A stretch of DNA of 10,814 nucleotides, from positions 1-10,814 of the forward strand of contig JAOAAW010000116.1 of NCBI GenBank assembly GCA_026418655.1, given 5' to 3'. The DNA comes from a bacterium (GTDB lineage Bacteria; Ratteibacteria; UBA8468; B48-G9; DTJG01). Shown here piece after piece: positions 1 to 7,582 of the stretch (positions are counted from its first letter, which is position 1; each line of letters opens with the position of its first letter). The translations under genes were made by a program, and so were the position numbers. Below the pieces are notes generated by a model. The model was not told the origin of the DNA. It searched no databases and worked only from the letters and a program-made list of their open reading frames with translations.

Positions 1-19
1 AGATGTGTATAAGAGACAG
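1..19. other. Nextera transposase mosaic-end adapter (sequencing artefact)
   Basis: Bases 1-19 read AGATGTGTATAAGAGACAG, which is exactly the 19-bp Tn5 mosaic end used in Illumina Nextera libraries. It is not genomic. It creates an artificial ATG at position 3 whose translation begins MCIRDR, a recurrent false N-terminus in databases. True genomic sequence starts at about base 20, inside the hydrogenase large-subunit gene. Confidence 0.97.
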
Positions 20-1154
20 GACAATAGAGGGAGAGGTAATAAAAGATGCAGATGTCAGGCTCGGTTATAATCATCGTGGAATAGAAAAACTTGCTGAAAG
101 CAAGACATATATTCAGAATATCTATCTTATGGAAAGAATTTGTGGTATCTGCTCACATTCTCACACAACCTGTTATGTGCAGGGTGTTGAATCACTCTGT
201 GGATTGGAAGTTCCCAAAAGAGGCTTGTATATAAGGATGCTTGTCTGTGAACTTGAAAGAATCCACAGCCACTATTTATGGCTTGGAGTTGCTGCCCATG
301 AGGCGGGTTTTGATTCGCTTTTTATGTACACATGGTGTGATAGAGAAGTAGTTATGGATCTTCTGGAGATTATCTCCGGTAACAGAGTCCATTATTCAAT
401 AAACACCATAGGCGGTGTGAGAAGAGATTTAAGTGAAGTGCAGAAGGAAAAAATCATGGATGGAATTCAATTTTTGAAAAAAAGAATGGAGTACTATACC
501 AATCTAGGAACCACTGAACCATCGTTTGTTGCAAGAATTGCCGGTGTGGGTATTCTTCCGAAAGATAAGGCAATCTCTTTATGTGCAGTGGGTCCAACAT
601 TGAGGGCATCAGGGATATCATCAGATATACGAAAAAATGATCCATATGCTGCATATGATGAAGTACCATTTGACATCTGTACCGCGGACACCTGTGATGT
701 TCTTGGAAGAGTGGTCGTCAGGGTTAAAGAAACCATAGAGTCAATAAAAATTATAGAATATATCATTAAAAATCTACCTGCAGGTGAAATAAAGGTCAGG
801 GCTCCAAGAAAAGTTAAAGAAGGTGAGGTTGTCAGCAGGTACGAAGCACCGAGAGGAGAGAATATTCACTATATTAAAAGCAATGGAACAGATAAGCCAG
901 AAAGATTAAAGGTGAGGGCTCCAACGCTTGCCAATTACCCGGCAACAATGGAAATGCTTAAAAATGGTTTTGTTGCTGATATTCCATTAATTTTTGCAGC
1001 GATTGATCCATGTATCTGTTGTGCGGAAAGATTTGTTGAAATTACTGACAACAGAAGTGGAAATACTGAAGTTTTGACAATGGCAGAAATTAAGAGAAAA
1101 TTTGTGAAAAAGGAAAATTTGAGAATAAAGGGGAATTCAATATGGCCGTTATAA
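20..1154 (+). CDS. Group 4 (energy-converting) [NiFe] hydrogenase large catalytic subunit, 5'-partial
   Basis: This is the catalytic subunit of a membrane-associated, complex-I-related [NiFe] hydrogenase (NuoD/EchE/MbhL/HycE family). It holds the Ni-Fe(CN)2CO centre and makes or oxidises H2 on the cytoplasmic side. Both nickel-binding cysteine pairs are present: RICGICSHSH near the N-terminus (nt 138-167) and DPCICCAER near the C-terminus (nt 1005-1031). The family segments GYNHRGIEKLAE and GNRVHYSINTIGGVRRDL are also clear. The first complete genomic codon is ACA at 21-23; the preceding bases are adapter, so the true start and perhaps 15-30 residues are missing. Forty residues follow the CAER motif. 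By analogy with HycE, which is cut after the Arg of CTER, they are a maturation tail, and a HycI-like protease is encoded three genes on. The gene overlaps the next one by 13 nt. I call it Mbh-like from gene order and motifs; the exact subgroup (4d, 4e or 4g) is inference. Confidence 0.95.
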
Positions 1155-2113
1155 AGGTTTTTCTGTATCTTTTTATCTATCCCGGACTAGTGTTTTTATT
1201 TATATATTCAACATTCTGTGAATGGTTTGATAGAAAACTATACGCAAGACTTCAGAACAGAATGGGTCCGGTATTTACTGGAAAAGCCGGGATTCTTCAA
1301 CCAGTGGCTGATTTTTTCAAACTTCTATTTAAAGAAGATATTGTACCAGAAAAAGCGGACAGAATTATATTTTCATCATTGCCGATTGTTGGGCTGGCAA
1401 CAGTCGTTACAGCGGGTTTATATCTCCCTTTATGGAATTTTGATATCGCAAAGACCACTTTTAATTCATTTCAGGGAGATATTATCGTTGTTCTTTATCT
1501 TTTGAGTTTACCCACACTTATTTTCTTTCTTGCTGGTTGGCACTCAACAAATTTCTTTTCAACAATCGGCGGTGTGAGGGTTTTAACAATGCTTTTTGGT
1601 TATGAGGTACCACTTTTTCTTGCAATTTTAAGTCCGGCGGTTGTCGCTGATTCATGGCGACTTGCTGAAATCGCTGATTTTTATCAGAAATTCCCTTTTC
1701 TTTTATTTTTTCAGATTATTGGATTTTTGGTAGCAATAGTCTCTTTACAGGCAAAGCTCGAAAGGACTCCATTTGATATTCCACATGCAGAAACAGAAAT
1801 TGTTGGTGGAACATTTACAGAATACTCTGGAAGGAAACTTGCATTTTTTAGATTAATGACAGATATTGAAATGGTAGTTGGAAGTGGTTTAATAGCCACA
1901 GTTTTTATGGCTGGTTTTCCTGGTGGAATTCTGCTTTCTATTTTGAGATTCATTATAAAAACTCTGTTTGTGATTTTTCTACTTTCATTAATACGCGCAA
2001 CATTTTCCCGTATACGGATTGACCAGATGGTTAATTTTTCCTGGAAGTATTTGGCTCCGCTTGCAGTTGCGCAGCTTTTGATAAGTATTTTTGTGAAGGG
2101 GATGATACAATGA
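1142..2113 (+). CDS. Hydrogenase membrane subunit, NuoH/MbhM/EchB/HycD family
   Basis: Integral membrane subunit of about eight hydrophobic helices (323 aa). It anchors the hydrogenase module and couples it to ion translocation, equivalent to NuoH of complex I. The family hallmark QNRMGPVFTGKAGILQP, followed by ADFFKLLFKED, lies at about residues 37-66. The conserved cytoplasmic loop FDIPHAETEIVGG (residues 211-223), followed by a segment starting TEYSGRKLAFF, is intact. Its acidic residues are those that, in complex I, lie near the entry of the proton/quinone pathway. The start at 1142 follows AAGGGGA with about 7 nt spacing and overlaps the large-subunit gene by 13 nt. The stop codon overlaps the ferredoxin start (ATGA). 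Such tight coupling suggests stoichiometric co-translation. Length is normal for the family and nothing looks broken. Confidence 0.95.
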   Translation: MAVIKVFLYLFIYPGLVFLFIYSTFCEWFDRKLYARLQNRMGPVFTGKAGILQPVADFFKLLFKEDIVPEKADRIIFSSLPIVGLATVVTAGLYLPLWNFDIAKTTFNSFQGDIIVVLYLLSLPTLIFFLAGWHSTNFFSTIGGVRVLTMLFGYEVPLFLAILSPAVVADSWRLAEIADFYQKFPFLLFFQIIGFLVAIVSLQAKLERTPFDIPHAETEIVGGTFTEYSGRKLAFFRLMTDIEMVVGSGLIATVFMAGFPGGILLSILRFIIKTLFVIFLLSLIRATFSRIRIDQMVNFSWKYLAPLAVAQLLISIFVKGMIQ

Positions 2114-2496
2114 AACTAAAACCAGGAATGTTTATTCCAGAGCTTTTGAAACATCTATTCAGGAGACCGTCAACTGTAAATTATCCTTTTGAAAAGCTAA
2201 TCATACCAAAGGATTTTAGAGGAACACCTATTCTAAAAACTGAATTGTGTATTGTTTGCAGGGCATGTGTGCGGGATTGTCCAGCAGTTGCAATTGAGAT
2301 AGAAACACTTTCTGAAGAAGAAAAAAAATACAAGATGACAATACACAATGATAGATGTATACACTGTGCACAATGTGTTGAGTCCTGTCCAACAAAAGCA
2401 CTTTATATGGACGATTCATATGAAGTTGCAACAGATAATAGATGGAAACTTAAATTTGAATATGTTTACTCAAGACCCAAAAAAGCCAATCAATAA
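2110..2496 (+). CDS. 2x[4Fe-4S] ferredoxin-type hydrogenase subunit, NuoI/MbhN/EchF family
   Basis: Electron-transfer subunit of the hydrogenase (128 aa), equivalent to NuoI, MbhN or EchF. It passes electrons between an external ferredoxin and the cluster in the small subunit. Two classical [4Fe-4S] motifs of the form CxxCxxCxxxCP are present: Cys47/50/53/57 (CIVCRACVRDCP) and Cys83/86/89/93 (CIHCAQCVESCP). The N-terminal 40 residues (ELLKHLFRRPSTVNYPFEK) match the segment that packs against the membrane arm in NuoI-like proteins. The start codon overlaps the previous stop (ATGA) and is preceded by GGGG at about 8 nt. The order large subunit, NuoH-like, NuoI-like is the order of mbhL-M-N. A 32-nt gap separates it from the protease gene, the longest gap in the operon, with no terminator visible. 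Confidence 0.95.
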   Translation: MKLKPGMFIPELLKHLFRRPSTVNYPFEKLIIPKDFRGTPILKTELCIVCRACVRDCPAVAIEIETLSEEEKKYKMTIHNDRCIHCAQCVESCPTKALYMDDSYEVATDNRWKLKFEYVYSRPKKANQ

Positions 2497-2528
2497 TCGA
2501 CCGGAAAATAGGTAAAAATTCGTTCTAA

Positions 2529-3041
2529 ATGATTCTCTGGAAGCAGGAAATTTATAAAAAAATAAAGGGGTTCAAAAATCTAGTTATCATGTGTATTGGT
2601 AATCCAGATTCATCTGATGATGGCGTTGGTTCTATGATTGGAGATAAATTGTCAAAAATTTTAGCAAGTTATAATAACATACTTGTTGTTAATTGTTATA
2701 ATCGGCCAGAAAATTTTACTTCACTGGTTAGGAAAGCAATGCCGGATCACATTATAATTCTGGATTCCTGCATCTCAGAGAAAAAACCGGGTACAATTTC
2801 AATTTTTTCTCCAGATGCATTGGAGGAAACCGATATTTTATCTCATAGAGTACCCGCTAAACTGTTATCAGAATATCTTGAAAAAGAAACAGGAGCATCT
2901 ATTGTTATTGTTGGCATACAACCTGATACTATACTTAAAGGGCAATTTATAAGTGAACCAGTGAGAAAGGCAGCGGAAGAAATTATTGAATTTTTAACAA
3001 GAATTGTAAAAAATAATAATTGCGGAGATATGAATGCATGA
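2529..3041 (+). CDS. hycI: [NiFe]-hydrogenase maturation endopeptidase, HycI-like
   Basis: Nickel-dependent endopeptidase (170 aa) that removes the C-terminal extension of the hydrogenase large subunit once nickel is inserted. It resembles E. coli HycI throughout: CIGNPDSSDDGVG near the N-terminus, then a central IIILDS strand, SHRVPAKLLSEYLE, and VIVGIQPD. Residues Asp31, Asp79 and His106 align with HycI Asp16, Asp62 and His90, which bind the nickel of the substrate. Its natural partner is the large subunit encoded at 20-1154, which has a 40-residue tail after CAER. The start is uncertain: ATG 2529 has no good ribosome-binding site, and about 20 residues precede the first strand, so a downstream or non-ATG start is possible. 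The 3' end overlaps hypA by 8 nt. Confidence 0.92.
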   Translation: MILWKQEIYKKIKGFKNLVIMCIGNPDSSDDGVGSMIGDKLSKILASYNNILVVNCYNRPENFTSLVRKAMPDHIIILDSCISEKKPGTISIFSPDALEETDILSHRVPAKLLSEYLEKETGASIVIVGIQPDTILKGQFISEPVRKAAEEIIEFLTRIVKNNNCGDMNA

Positions 3042-3294
3042 ATTGAGCATTATCGAAAATCTTAGGTTTATGCTCAAAAAAATATGCGAAGAAGAAAAAG
3101 CAAAGAGAGTTATTCTTATAGAGATGACGATACATCCTTATAGTTGTCTTGACGAGGATAATTTGAATTTTATGTATTCATCAATACTTAGAGATGAACC
3201 TGTACTCAGGGATGCAAAAATCAAAATAAAAAGAAACAATGCATTGCAAGATAGGGAATACATAGTTGATAGCATTGAGATAGAGGTAGAGTAA
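3034..3294 (+). CDS. hypA: HypA nickel metallochaperone lacking the zinc-finger domain
   Basis: HypA works with HypB to deliver Ni2+ to the hydrogenase large subunit. This copy starts MHELSIIENL, preserving the absolutely conserved Met1-His2-Glu3 that bind nickel. It follows the family through the domain ending in AKIKIK and resumes with the family C-terminal strand (VDSIEIEVE). It is only 86 aa against about 113-118 in typical HypA. The missing part is the zinc module: where E. coli HypA has two CxxC pairs (Cys73/76 and Cys89/92) this protein has only the short linker RNNALQDREY. The only cysteines are Cys18 and Cys38, so no structural zinc site can form. Reading frame and flanking strands are intact, so this looks like a clean loss rather than a frameshift. 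The start has a good GGAG (3024-3027) and overlaps hycI by 8 nt. Confidence 0.88.
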   Translation: MHELSIIENLRFMLKKICEEEKAKRVILIEMTIHPYSCLDEDNLNFMYSSILRDEPVLRDAKIKIKRNNALQDREYIVDSIEIEVE

Positions 3295-3295
3295 A

Positions 3296-3300
3296 AGAGG
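3296..3300 (+). promoter_or_regulatory. Ribosome-binding site of hypB
   Basis: AGAGG lies 5 nt upstream of ATG 3306, in the 11-nt gap after the hypA stop. It fixes the hypB start and shows that hypA and hypB are translated separately despite their closeness. Confidence 0.65.
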
Positions 3301-3305
3301 TTAGT

Positions 3306-3983
3306 ATGACCATAAAACAGATAAAAATTGGAGAGTACCTTTTTGCAAAGAATGATGAGATAGCAGAAGAAAACAGGGAGATTCTTAAGAGAAAGAACAT
3401 TTTATCCATGAACTTTATGGGCGCTCCTGGTTGTGGCAAAACATCCATCATTGAAAAGCTTATTTCAGAGTTTCTTGTTGAAAATATTTCCTGCGGTGTT
3501 ATTGAAGGTGACATTGCTGGTACTTTTGATAGTGAGAAACTTGAGCATTTAGGAATACCAGTTGTGCAAATTAACACGGGTGGAGCATGCCATCTTGAGG
3601 CACTGATGGTAAAGAAGGGTATTGAAAATCTGCCTCTTGAGCGATTGGATATTGTTATTGTTGAGAATGTTGGAAACCTTGTATGTCCTGCAGAGTTTAA
3701 ACTGGGAGTTGATTGTAATATAACTGTTGCCAGTATAACAGAGGGTGAGGAAAAACCTGTGAAATATCCGCTTATGTATTCAATATCAGAACTTGTTCTT
3801 CTTAATAAAATAGATTTATCAGAAGCAGTACAATTTAACTTGCAGAAATTCATTCAGTATCTCAAGCAGGTTAATTCTGATGCTGAACTGATTCTGGTTT
3901 CCGGGAAGACAGGTGAGAATATAAATGAACTGAAAAAACATCTGTTGAGAAAGAAAAGATGTCAACGAAAAGATTCAGAATAA
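3306..3983 (+). CDS. hypB: Hydrogenase nickel-incorporation GTPase HypB
   Basis: GTPase of the SIMIBI class (225 aa) that, with HypA, drives nickel insertion into the hydrogenase large subunit. The Walker A loop GAPGCGKT is at residues 39-46, the switch-I-type GDIAGTFDSEKL at 68-79, and the base-specificity motif NKID at 167-170. The metal site at the dimer interface is intact: Cys95-His96 (NTGGACHLEA) and Cys127 (NVGNLVCPAEF). The His-rich stretch and the N-terminal CxxCGC high-affinity nickel motif seen in some HypB proteins are absent, so this is the minimal form without nickel storage. The start at 3306 is backed by AGAGG 5 nt upstream. The 3' end runs 25 nt into hypF in another frame. 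Confidence 0.96.
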   Translation: MTIKQIKIGEYLFAKNDEIAEENREILKRKNILSMNFMGAPGCGKTSIIEKLISEFLVENISCGVIEGDIAGTFDSEKLEHLGIPVVQINTGGACHLEALMVKKGIENLPLERLDIVIVENVGNLVCPAEFKLGVDCNITVASITEGEEKPVKYPLMYSISELVLLNKIDLSEAVQFNLQKFIQYLKQVNSDAELILVSGKTGENINELKKHLLRKKRCQRKDSE

Positions 3984-6262
3984 CTATAAACGGAATTGTA
4001 CAGGGCGTGGGTTTTCGTCCATTCGTCTACAGGTTGGCAGAAAGATACAGCGTATGTGGCTTTGTGAAAAATACATTGGATGGGGTCTTAATCGAAGCAC
4101 AAGGGAAACCTTCTAACATAGAAAGTTTTATTTCGTGCATAAAAAAATATCCGCCACCAAGGGCAAAGATAAAGAAAATAGTTGTAAAGCCAATACCATT
4201 GTTGAAAGAGGATAAGTTTAGCATTTTGAGGAGCAATGGATATTTTGAAAATGTATCAGAGATTCCACCTGATATCGCAACCTGCAGAAAGTGCTTTAAT
4301 GAAATCATAGATTCTAAAAATCGCAGATATCTGTATCCCTTCACTAATTGTGTTGATTGTGGTCCTCGTTTCACAATCGTCCAGAATTTACCATATGATA
4401 GAGAGAATACTTCAATGAATAAATTTAAAATGTGTCCAGAATGTGAAAGAGAGTACAATAACCCTCTGGATAGAAGATTTCATGCCCAGACAAATTGTTG
4501 TGAGATTTGTGGACCAAGGTTTTTCCTTACAGATGTATCTGGAAATGAGGTTTGTAGAGGTATTTTAGCAATCAAAAAAGCTGTAGAACTTATTTCTGAA
4601 GGAAAGATTATCGCTATGAAAGGAATTGGTGGTTTTCATCTTGCGTGTGATGCATTTTTAACCAATACGGTTAAAAAATTAAGGGAACGAAAGAAAAGGG
4701 AAGAGAAACCTTTTGCCCTGATGGCAAGGGATATAAAAACAGCGGAAAAATATTGTGTTATTTCTGAGATAGAGAAACAATTCCTGATTTCTCCGAATGC
4801 ACCCATTGTGCTTTTGAAAAAAAAGAAAAAAACCACGATTTTTGAAGAAATAGCCCCAAAAAACAATTATCTTGGAATTATGCTTCCATATTCTCCGGTC
4901 CATTATTTAATTTTTTTATTTGGAAAGAAACTTGAACTATTGGTAATGACGAGTGGAAATTATTCCGAATATCCAATTTGTACTGATAATTATCAGGCGC
5001 TTAAATTGTTGTCAAAAATAGCAGATTTTTTTCTTTTACATGACAGGGATATAATTTCTGGGTGTGATGATTCAGTAATGAGAATACTGTCAGGAAATGA
5101 AATTCAGATGATCAGAAGATCCAGAGGATTTGCACCTGAATCAATTAGATTGCCTTTTGTTACAAAATATAACATTCTTGGATGTGGTGGAAATATAAAA
5201 ACTACTTTTTCTCTTGCGTGCAGTGACAATCTTTATATGAGCCAGCACATAGGTGATATCGATACACCTGTGACTTTTGAAAATTACGTTTCAACAATAA
5301 AAAGATATCTGGATATTTTTAAAATAAAGCCAGAGGTGATAGCGTATGATGCTCATCCTGAATATGCATCAACAATTTTTGCGCTTTCACAGGATTTTTT
5401 GGGAAATTCCTTGAAAATTCCTGTTTATCATCACCATGCCCATGTTTGTTCTTGTATGATTGAAAATAATCTCAAGAGCACCAGTGTTATAGGCATTGCT
5501 TTTGACGGTACTGGTTATGGACAGGATGGAACGCTGTGGGGAAGTGAGTTTTTGATATGTGATTACTCAAGATTTACACGTATTGCACATCTGAGGCCTG
5601 TACGGCTCGCTGGTGGAGAACAGGCAATTAAAAAAATCTGGAGGATAGCTATTAGCTATTTGATGGATACATTTGGTGAAAAATATGATAGAGAACAGTT
5701 TAAATTCTTAAAGTACGTTGATAAGGAAGAGCTGTTGATTGTGGAAAAGATGATAAAAAATGGTTTGAACAGTCCCTATTCATCAGGATTAGGTAGATTT
5801 TTTGATGCAGTAAGTTGTCTATGCGGATTGAGGACACAAATAAATTATGAAGGCCAGGCGGCTTCAGAACTTGAGTCAACCATGTTGGAAAATGCTTCCG
5901 ATACTCCTTATAACTTTGATATCCTCAAACAGGAAGGAAAATTTATTATTGACCACAGAGAAATTATACGAGAAATAGTCGGTGATATCTTAAAGAAAGT
6001 ACCTGCCGGCAGAATTTCGCACAGGTTTCATTTAACCATCCTCCGCATTATTTATGAAATATGTATGTTATTAAGAAAAGAAACTGGAATTTGCAATGTT
6101 GTTTTAACAGGTGGCAGTTTTCAGAATGTATTTTTATCTGTCAGAACCAAAAGAATTCTTGAAAAAAATGGTTTCAAAGTTTATACACACAGATTGATAC
6201 CGCCAAATGATGCCTGCATTTCAGTTGGTCAGTGTGCGGTTGCCTGTTTTCAGGTACTTTGA
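3959..6262 (+). CDS. hypF: Carbamoyltransferase HypF (cyanide-ligand synthesis)
   Basis: HypF takes carbamoyl phosphate, makes carbamoyl-AMP and transfers the carbamoyl group to the C-terminal Cys of HypE, starting synthesis of the two CN ligands. All domains are present in 767 aa, the usual length. There is an N-terminal acylphosphatase domain (GIVQGVGFRPFVYRLA, residues 12-27). The zinc-finger region has perfect spacing: Cys109/112/131/134 and Cys159/162/181/184 (CxxC-x18-CxxC-x24-CxxC-x18-CxxC). A YrdC-like domain covers about residues 200-390 (KGIGGFHLACD, EKPFALMARD, MTSGNYSEYPI). The Kae1-like C-terminal domain has YHHHAH (490-495) and FDGTGYGQDGTLWGSEF. The start overlaps hypB by 25 nt and has only a weak purine-rich leader (GAGAAAGAAAAG), suggesting translational coupling. 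An A8-G-A7 run at 4817-4832 encodes five lysines in the YrdC domain. Confidence 0.97.
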   Translation: MSTKRFRITINGIVQGVGFRPFVYRLAERYSVCGFVKNTLDGVLIEAQGKPSNIESFISCIKKYPPPRAKIKKIVVKPIPLLKEDKFSILRSNGYFENVSEIPPDIATCRKCFNEIIDSKNRRYLYPFTNCVDCGPRFTIVQNLPYDRENTSMNKFKMCPECEREYNNPLDRRFHAQTNCCEICGPRFFLTDVSGNEVCRGILAIKKAVELISEGKIIAMKGIGGFHLACDAFLTNTVKKLRERKKREEKPFALMARDIKTAEKYCVISEIEKQFLISPNAPIVLLKKKKKTTIFEEIAPKNNYLGIMLPYSPVHYLIFLFGKKLELLVMTSGNYSEYPICTDNYQALKLLSKIADFFLLHDRDIISGCDDSVMRILSGNEIQMIRRSRGFAPESIRLPFVTKYNILGCGGNIKTTFSLACSDNLYMSQHIGDIDTPVTFENYVSTIKRYLDIFKIKPEVIAYDAHPEYASTIFALSQDFLGNSLKIPVYHHHAHVCSCMIENNLKSTSVIGIAFDGTGYGQDGTLWGSEFLICDYSRFTRIAHLRPVRLAGGEQAIKKIWRIAISYLMDTFGEKYDREQFKFLKYVDKEELLIVEKMIKNGLNSPYSSGLGRFFDAVSCLCGLRTQINYEGQAASELESTMLENASDTPYNFDILKQEGKFIIDHREIIREIVGDILKKVPAGRISHRFHLTILRIIYEICMLLRKETGICNVVLTGGSFQNVFLSVRTKRILEKNGFKVYTHRLIPPNDACISVGQCAVACFQVL

Positions 6263-6270
6263 AATCTACG

Positions 6271-6278
6271 GGAGGGGG
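6271..6278 (+). promoter_or_regulatory. Strong ribosome-binding site of hypC
   Basis: GGAGGGGG ends one base before ATG 6280, and its GGAG core is about 5 nt from the start. It decides the hypC start in favour of MCLAVP over the upstream in-frame ATG at 6232, which lies inside hypF. It is the most consensus-like site in the operon, fitting high demand for HypC. Confidence 0.75.
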
Positions 6279-6279
6279 T

Positions 6280-6504
6280 ATGTGCCTTGCGGTGCCAATG
6301 AAGATTATAAGTAAAAAAAGAAATATAGCAGTTGTTTCACTTGGTGGGGTCAAAAGGGATGTAGATATTTCCCTTATTAAAAATGTAAAAATTGGTGACT
6401 ATGTGATTGTTCATGCAGGGTTTGCAATACAAAAGCTCGCCGAAGAGGAAGCAAAAAAGACTTTGGAACTATTAGAAGAAATAAAAGATGAAACATATAG
6501 ATGA
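6280..6504 (+). CDS. hypC: Hydrogenase assembly chaperone HypC/HybG
   Basis: Small chaperone (74 aa) that, with HypD, carries the Fe(CN)2CO group and hands it to the hydrogenase large-subunit precursor. It begins MCLAVPMK; after removal of Met1 the conserved Cys2 becomes the N-terminal residue that contacts HypD and the large subunit. The conserved VHAGFAIQKL with His45 is present, followed by the usual acidic helix (EEEAKKTLELLEEI). The longer in-frame reading from 6232 overlaps hypF and would bury Cys2, so I reject it. The gene sits 17 nt after the hypF stop and overlaps hypD by 17 nt, consistent with HypC and HypD acting as a complex. Confidence 0.96.
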   Translation: MCLAVPMKIISKKRNIAVVSLGGVKRDVDISLIKNVKIGDYVIVHAGFAIQKLAEEEAKKTLELLEEIKDETYR

Positions 6505-7582
6505 GTTCAGGAATCCGGATTACATAAGGGGACTTCTTTCACGGATAAACGCTGCATCTAGGACAATAAAAAGGAATGTCAGATTGATGGAAGTATGTGG
6601 AACCCATACAATGGCAATTGCTAGATACGGATTAAGAAAATTACTTCCTGAGAATGTTTCTCTTATTTCTGGTCCAGGGTGTCCTGTGTGTGTGACTCCG
6701 AATTCTTATATTGATACCGCAATTGCAATTTCGAAGATAGACGGTGTAAGAATTGTTACATTTGGAGATATGTACAGGGTTCCATCAGGAAGAAATTCGC
6801 TTGAAAAACGGTCCGCAGAAGGCTCAAATGTCGATATTGTTTATTCTCCATTAGATGCTTTAGAAATTGCAAGAAAAAATCCAGACAAAAAGACAATTTT
6901 TCTGGCTGTTGGATTTGAAACAACCGCACCTTTAACAGGTAGAGTACTTTCATATGCAAGGAAACAGCATTTGAAAAACTTTTTTATCCTCTCCGGGCAT
7001 AAACTTATTCCACCGGCAATGGAAGAACTGGTCAATGACGCCCTTCATTATATTGACGGTTTTATATGTCCAGGTCATGTAAGTGCTATAATCGGTTCAA
7101 AACCTTATGAGGTTTTTCCGGAAAAATACGGTATACCCTGCGTGATTTCTGGATTTGAGGTATGTGATATTTTGCATTCAATATTGATTCTTCTGGAGAT
7201 GATTTCTGGAAAGAGAAAAGTATCGGTGGAGGTTCAGTATTTTAGATGTGTTCAGAGAAAAGGAAATCCTGTTGCACTCAGGGTTATAGATGATACTTTT
7301 GATGTATCGGATACGGAGTGGAGGGGTTTAGGGGTAGTTAGAGCGAGTGGCCTTGTAATAAAACAAAAATATTATGAGTTTGATGCAACATCTGTGTTTG
7401 AAGTAAATGTAAAATCTTCAGTTGATAACAGGGGTTGTATCTGTGGTCAAATTCTTCGGGGAGTGAAGATTCCTCTGGACTGCCACTTGTATGGAAAAGT
7501 ATGTACGCCTGAAAATCCGGTGGGACCATGTATGGTTTCTTCAGAAGGAACCTGTGCTGCCTATTATAACTATGAAAGATGA
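6488..7582 (+). CDS. hypD: Fe(CN)2CO assembly scaffold protein HypD
   Basis: HypD (364 aa) is the redox-active scaffold on which, with HypC, Fe(CN)2CO is assembled from HypE-bound thiocyanate. The three conserved motifs are visible: MEVCGTHTMA (Cys37), SGPGCPVCVT (Cys65 and Cys68) and the C-terminal cysteine-rich [4Fe-4S] region. That region holds Cys317, Cys319, Cys332, Cys339, Cys348 and Cys356 in a segment containing RGCICGQ, DCHLYGKVC and PVGPCMVSSEGTC. Length is normal. The start lies inside hypC (17-nt overlap, GAAGAAATAAAAG leader) and the end overlaps the preferred hypE start by 11 nt. Nothing essential appears to be missing. Confidence 0.97.
   Translation: MKHIDEFRNPDYIRGLLSRINAASRTIKRNVRLMEVCGTHTMAIARYGLRKLLPENVSLISGPGCPVCVTPNSYIDTAIAISKIDGVRIVTFGDMYRVPSGRNSLEKRSAEGSNVDIVYSPLDALEIARKNPDKKTIFLAVGFETTAPLTGRVLSYARKQHLKNFFILSGHKLIPPAMEELVNDALHYIDGFICPGHVSAIIGSKPYEVFPEKYGIPCVISGFEVCDILHSILILLEMISGKRKVSVEVQYFRCVQRKGNPVALRVIDDTFDVSDTEWRGLGVVRASGLVIKQKYYEFDATSVFEVNVKSSVDNRGCICGQILRGVKIPLDCHLYGKVCTPENPVGPCMVSSEGTCAAYYNYER

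Noticed and set aside
3221..3853. - strand reading of 210 aa opposite hypB
   Set aside because: It is an antisense shadow of hypB, whose GTPase motifs are all intact, and it also crosses the hypA end.
6232..6279. Longer hypC reading starting at 6232
   Set aside because: It lies within hypF, has no ribosome-binding site and would hide the essential Cys2. GGAGGGGG before ATG 6280 marks the real start.
7491..7571. Longer hypE reading starting at 7491
   Set aside because: It overlaps the conserved cysteine-rich end of hypD and adds 27 residues with no likeness to HypE, whose family starts just before AHGxGG.
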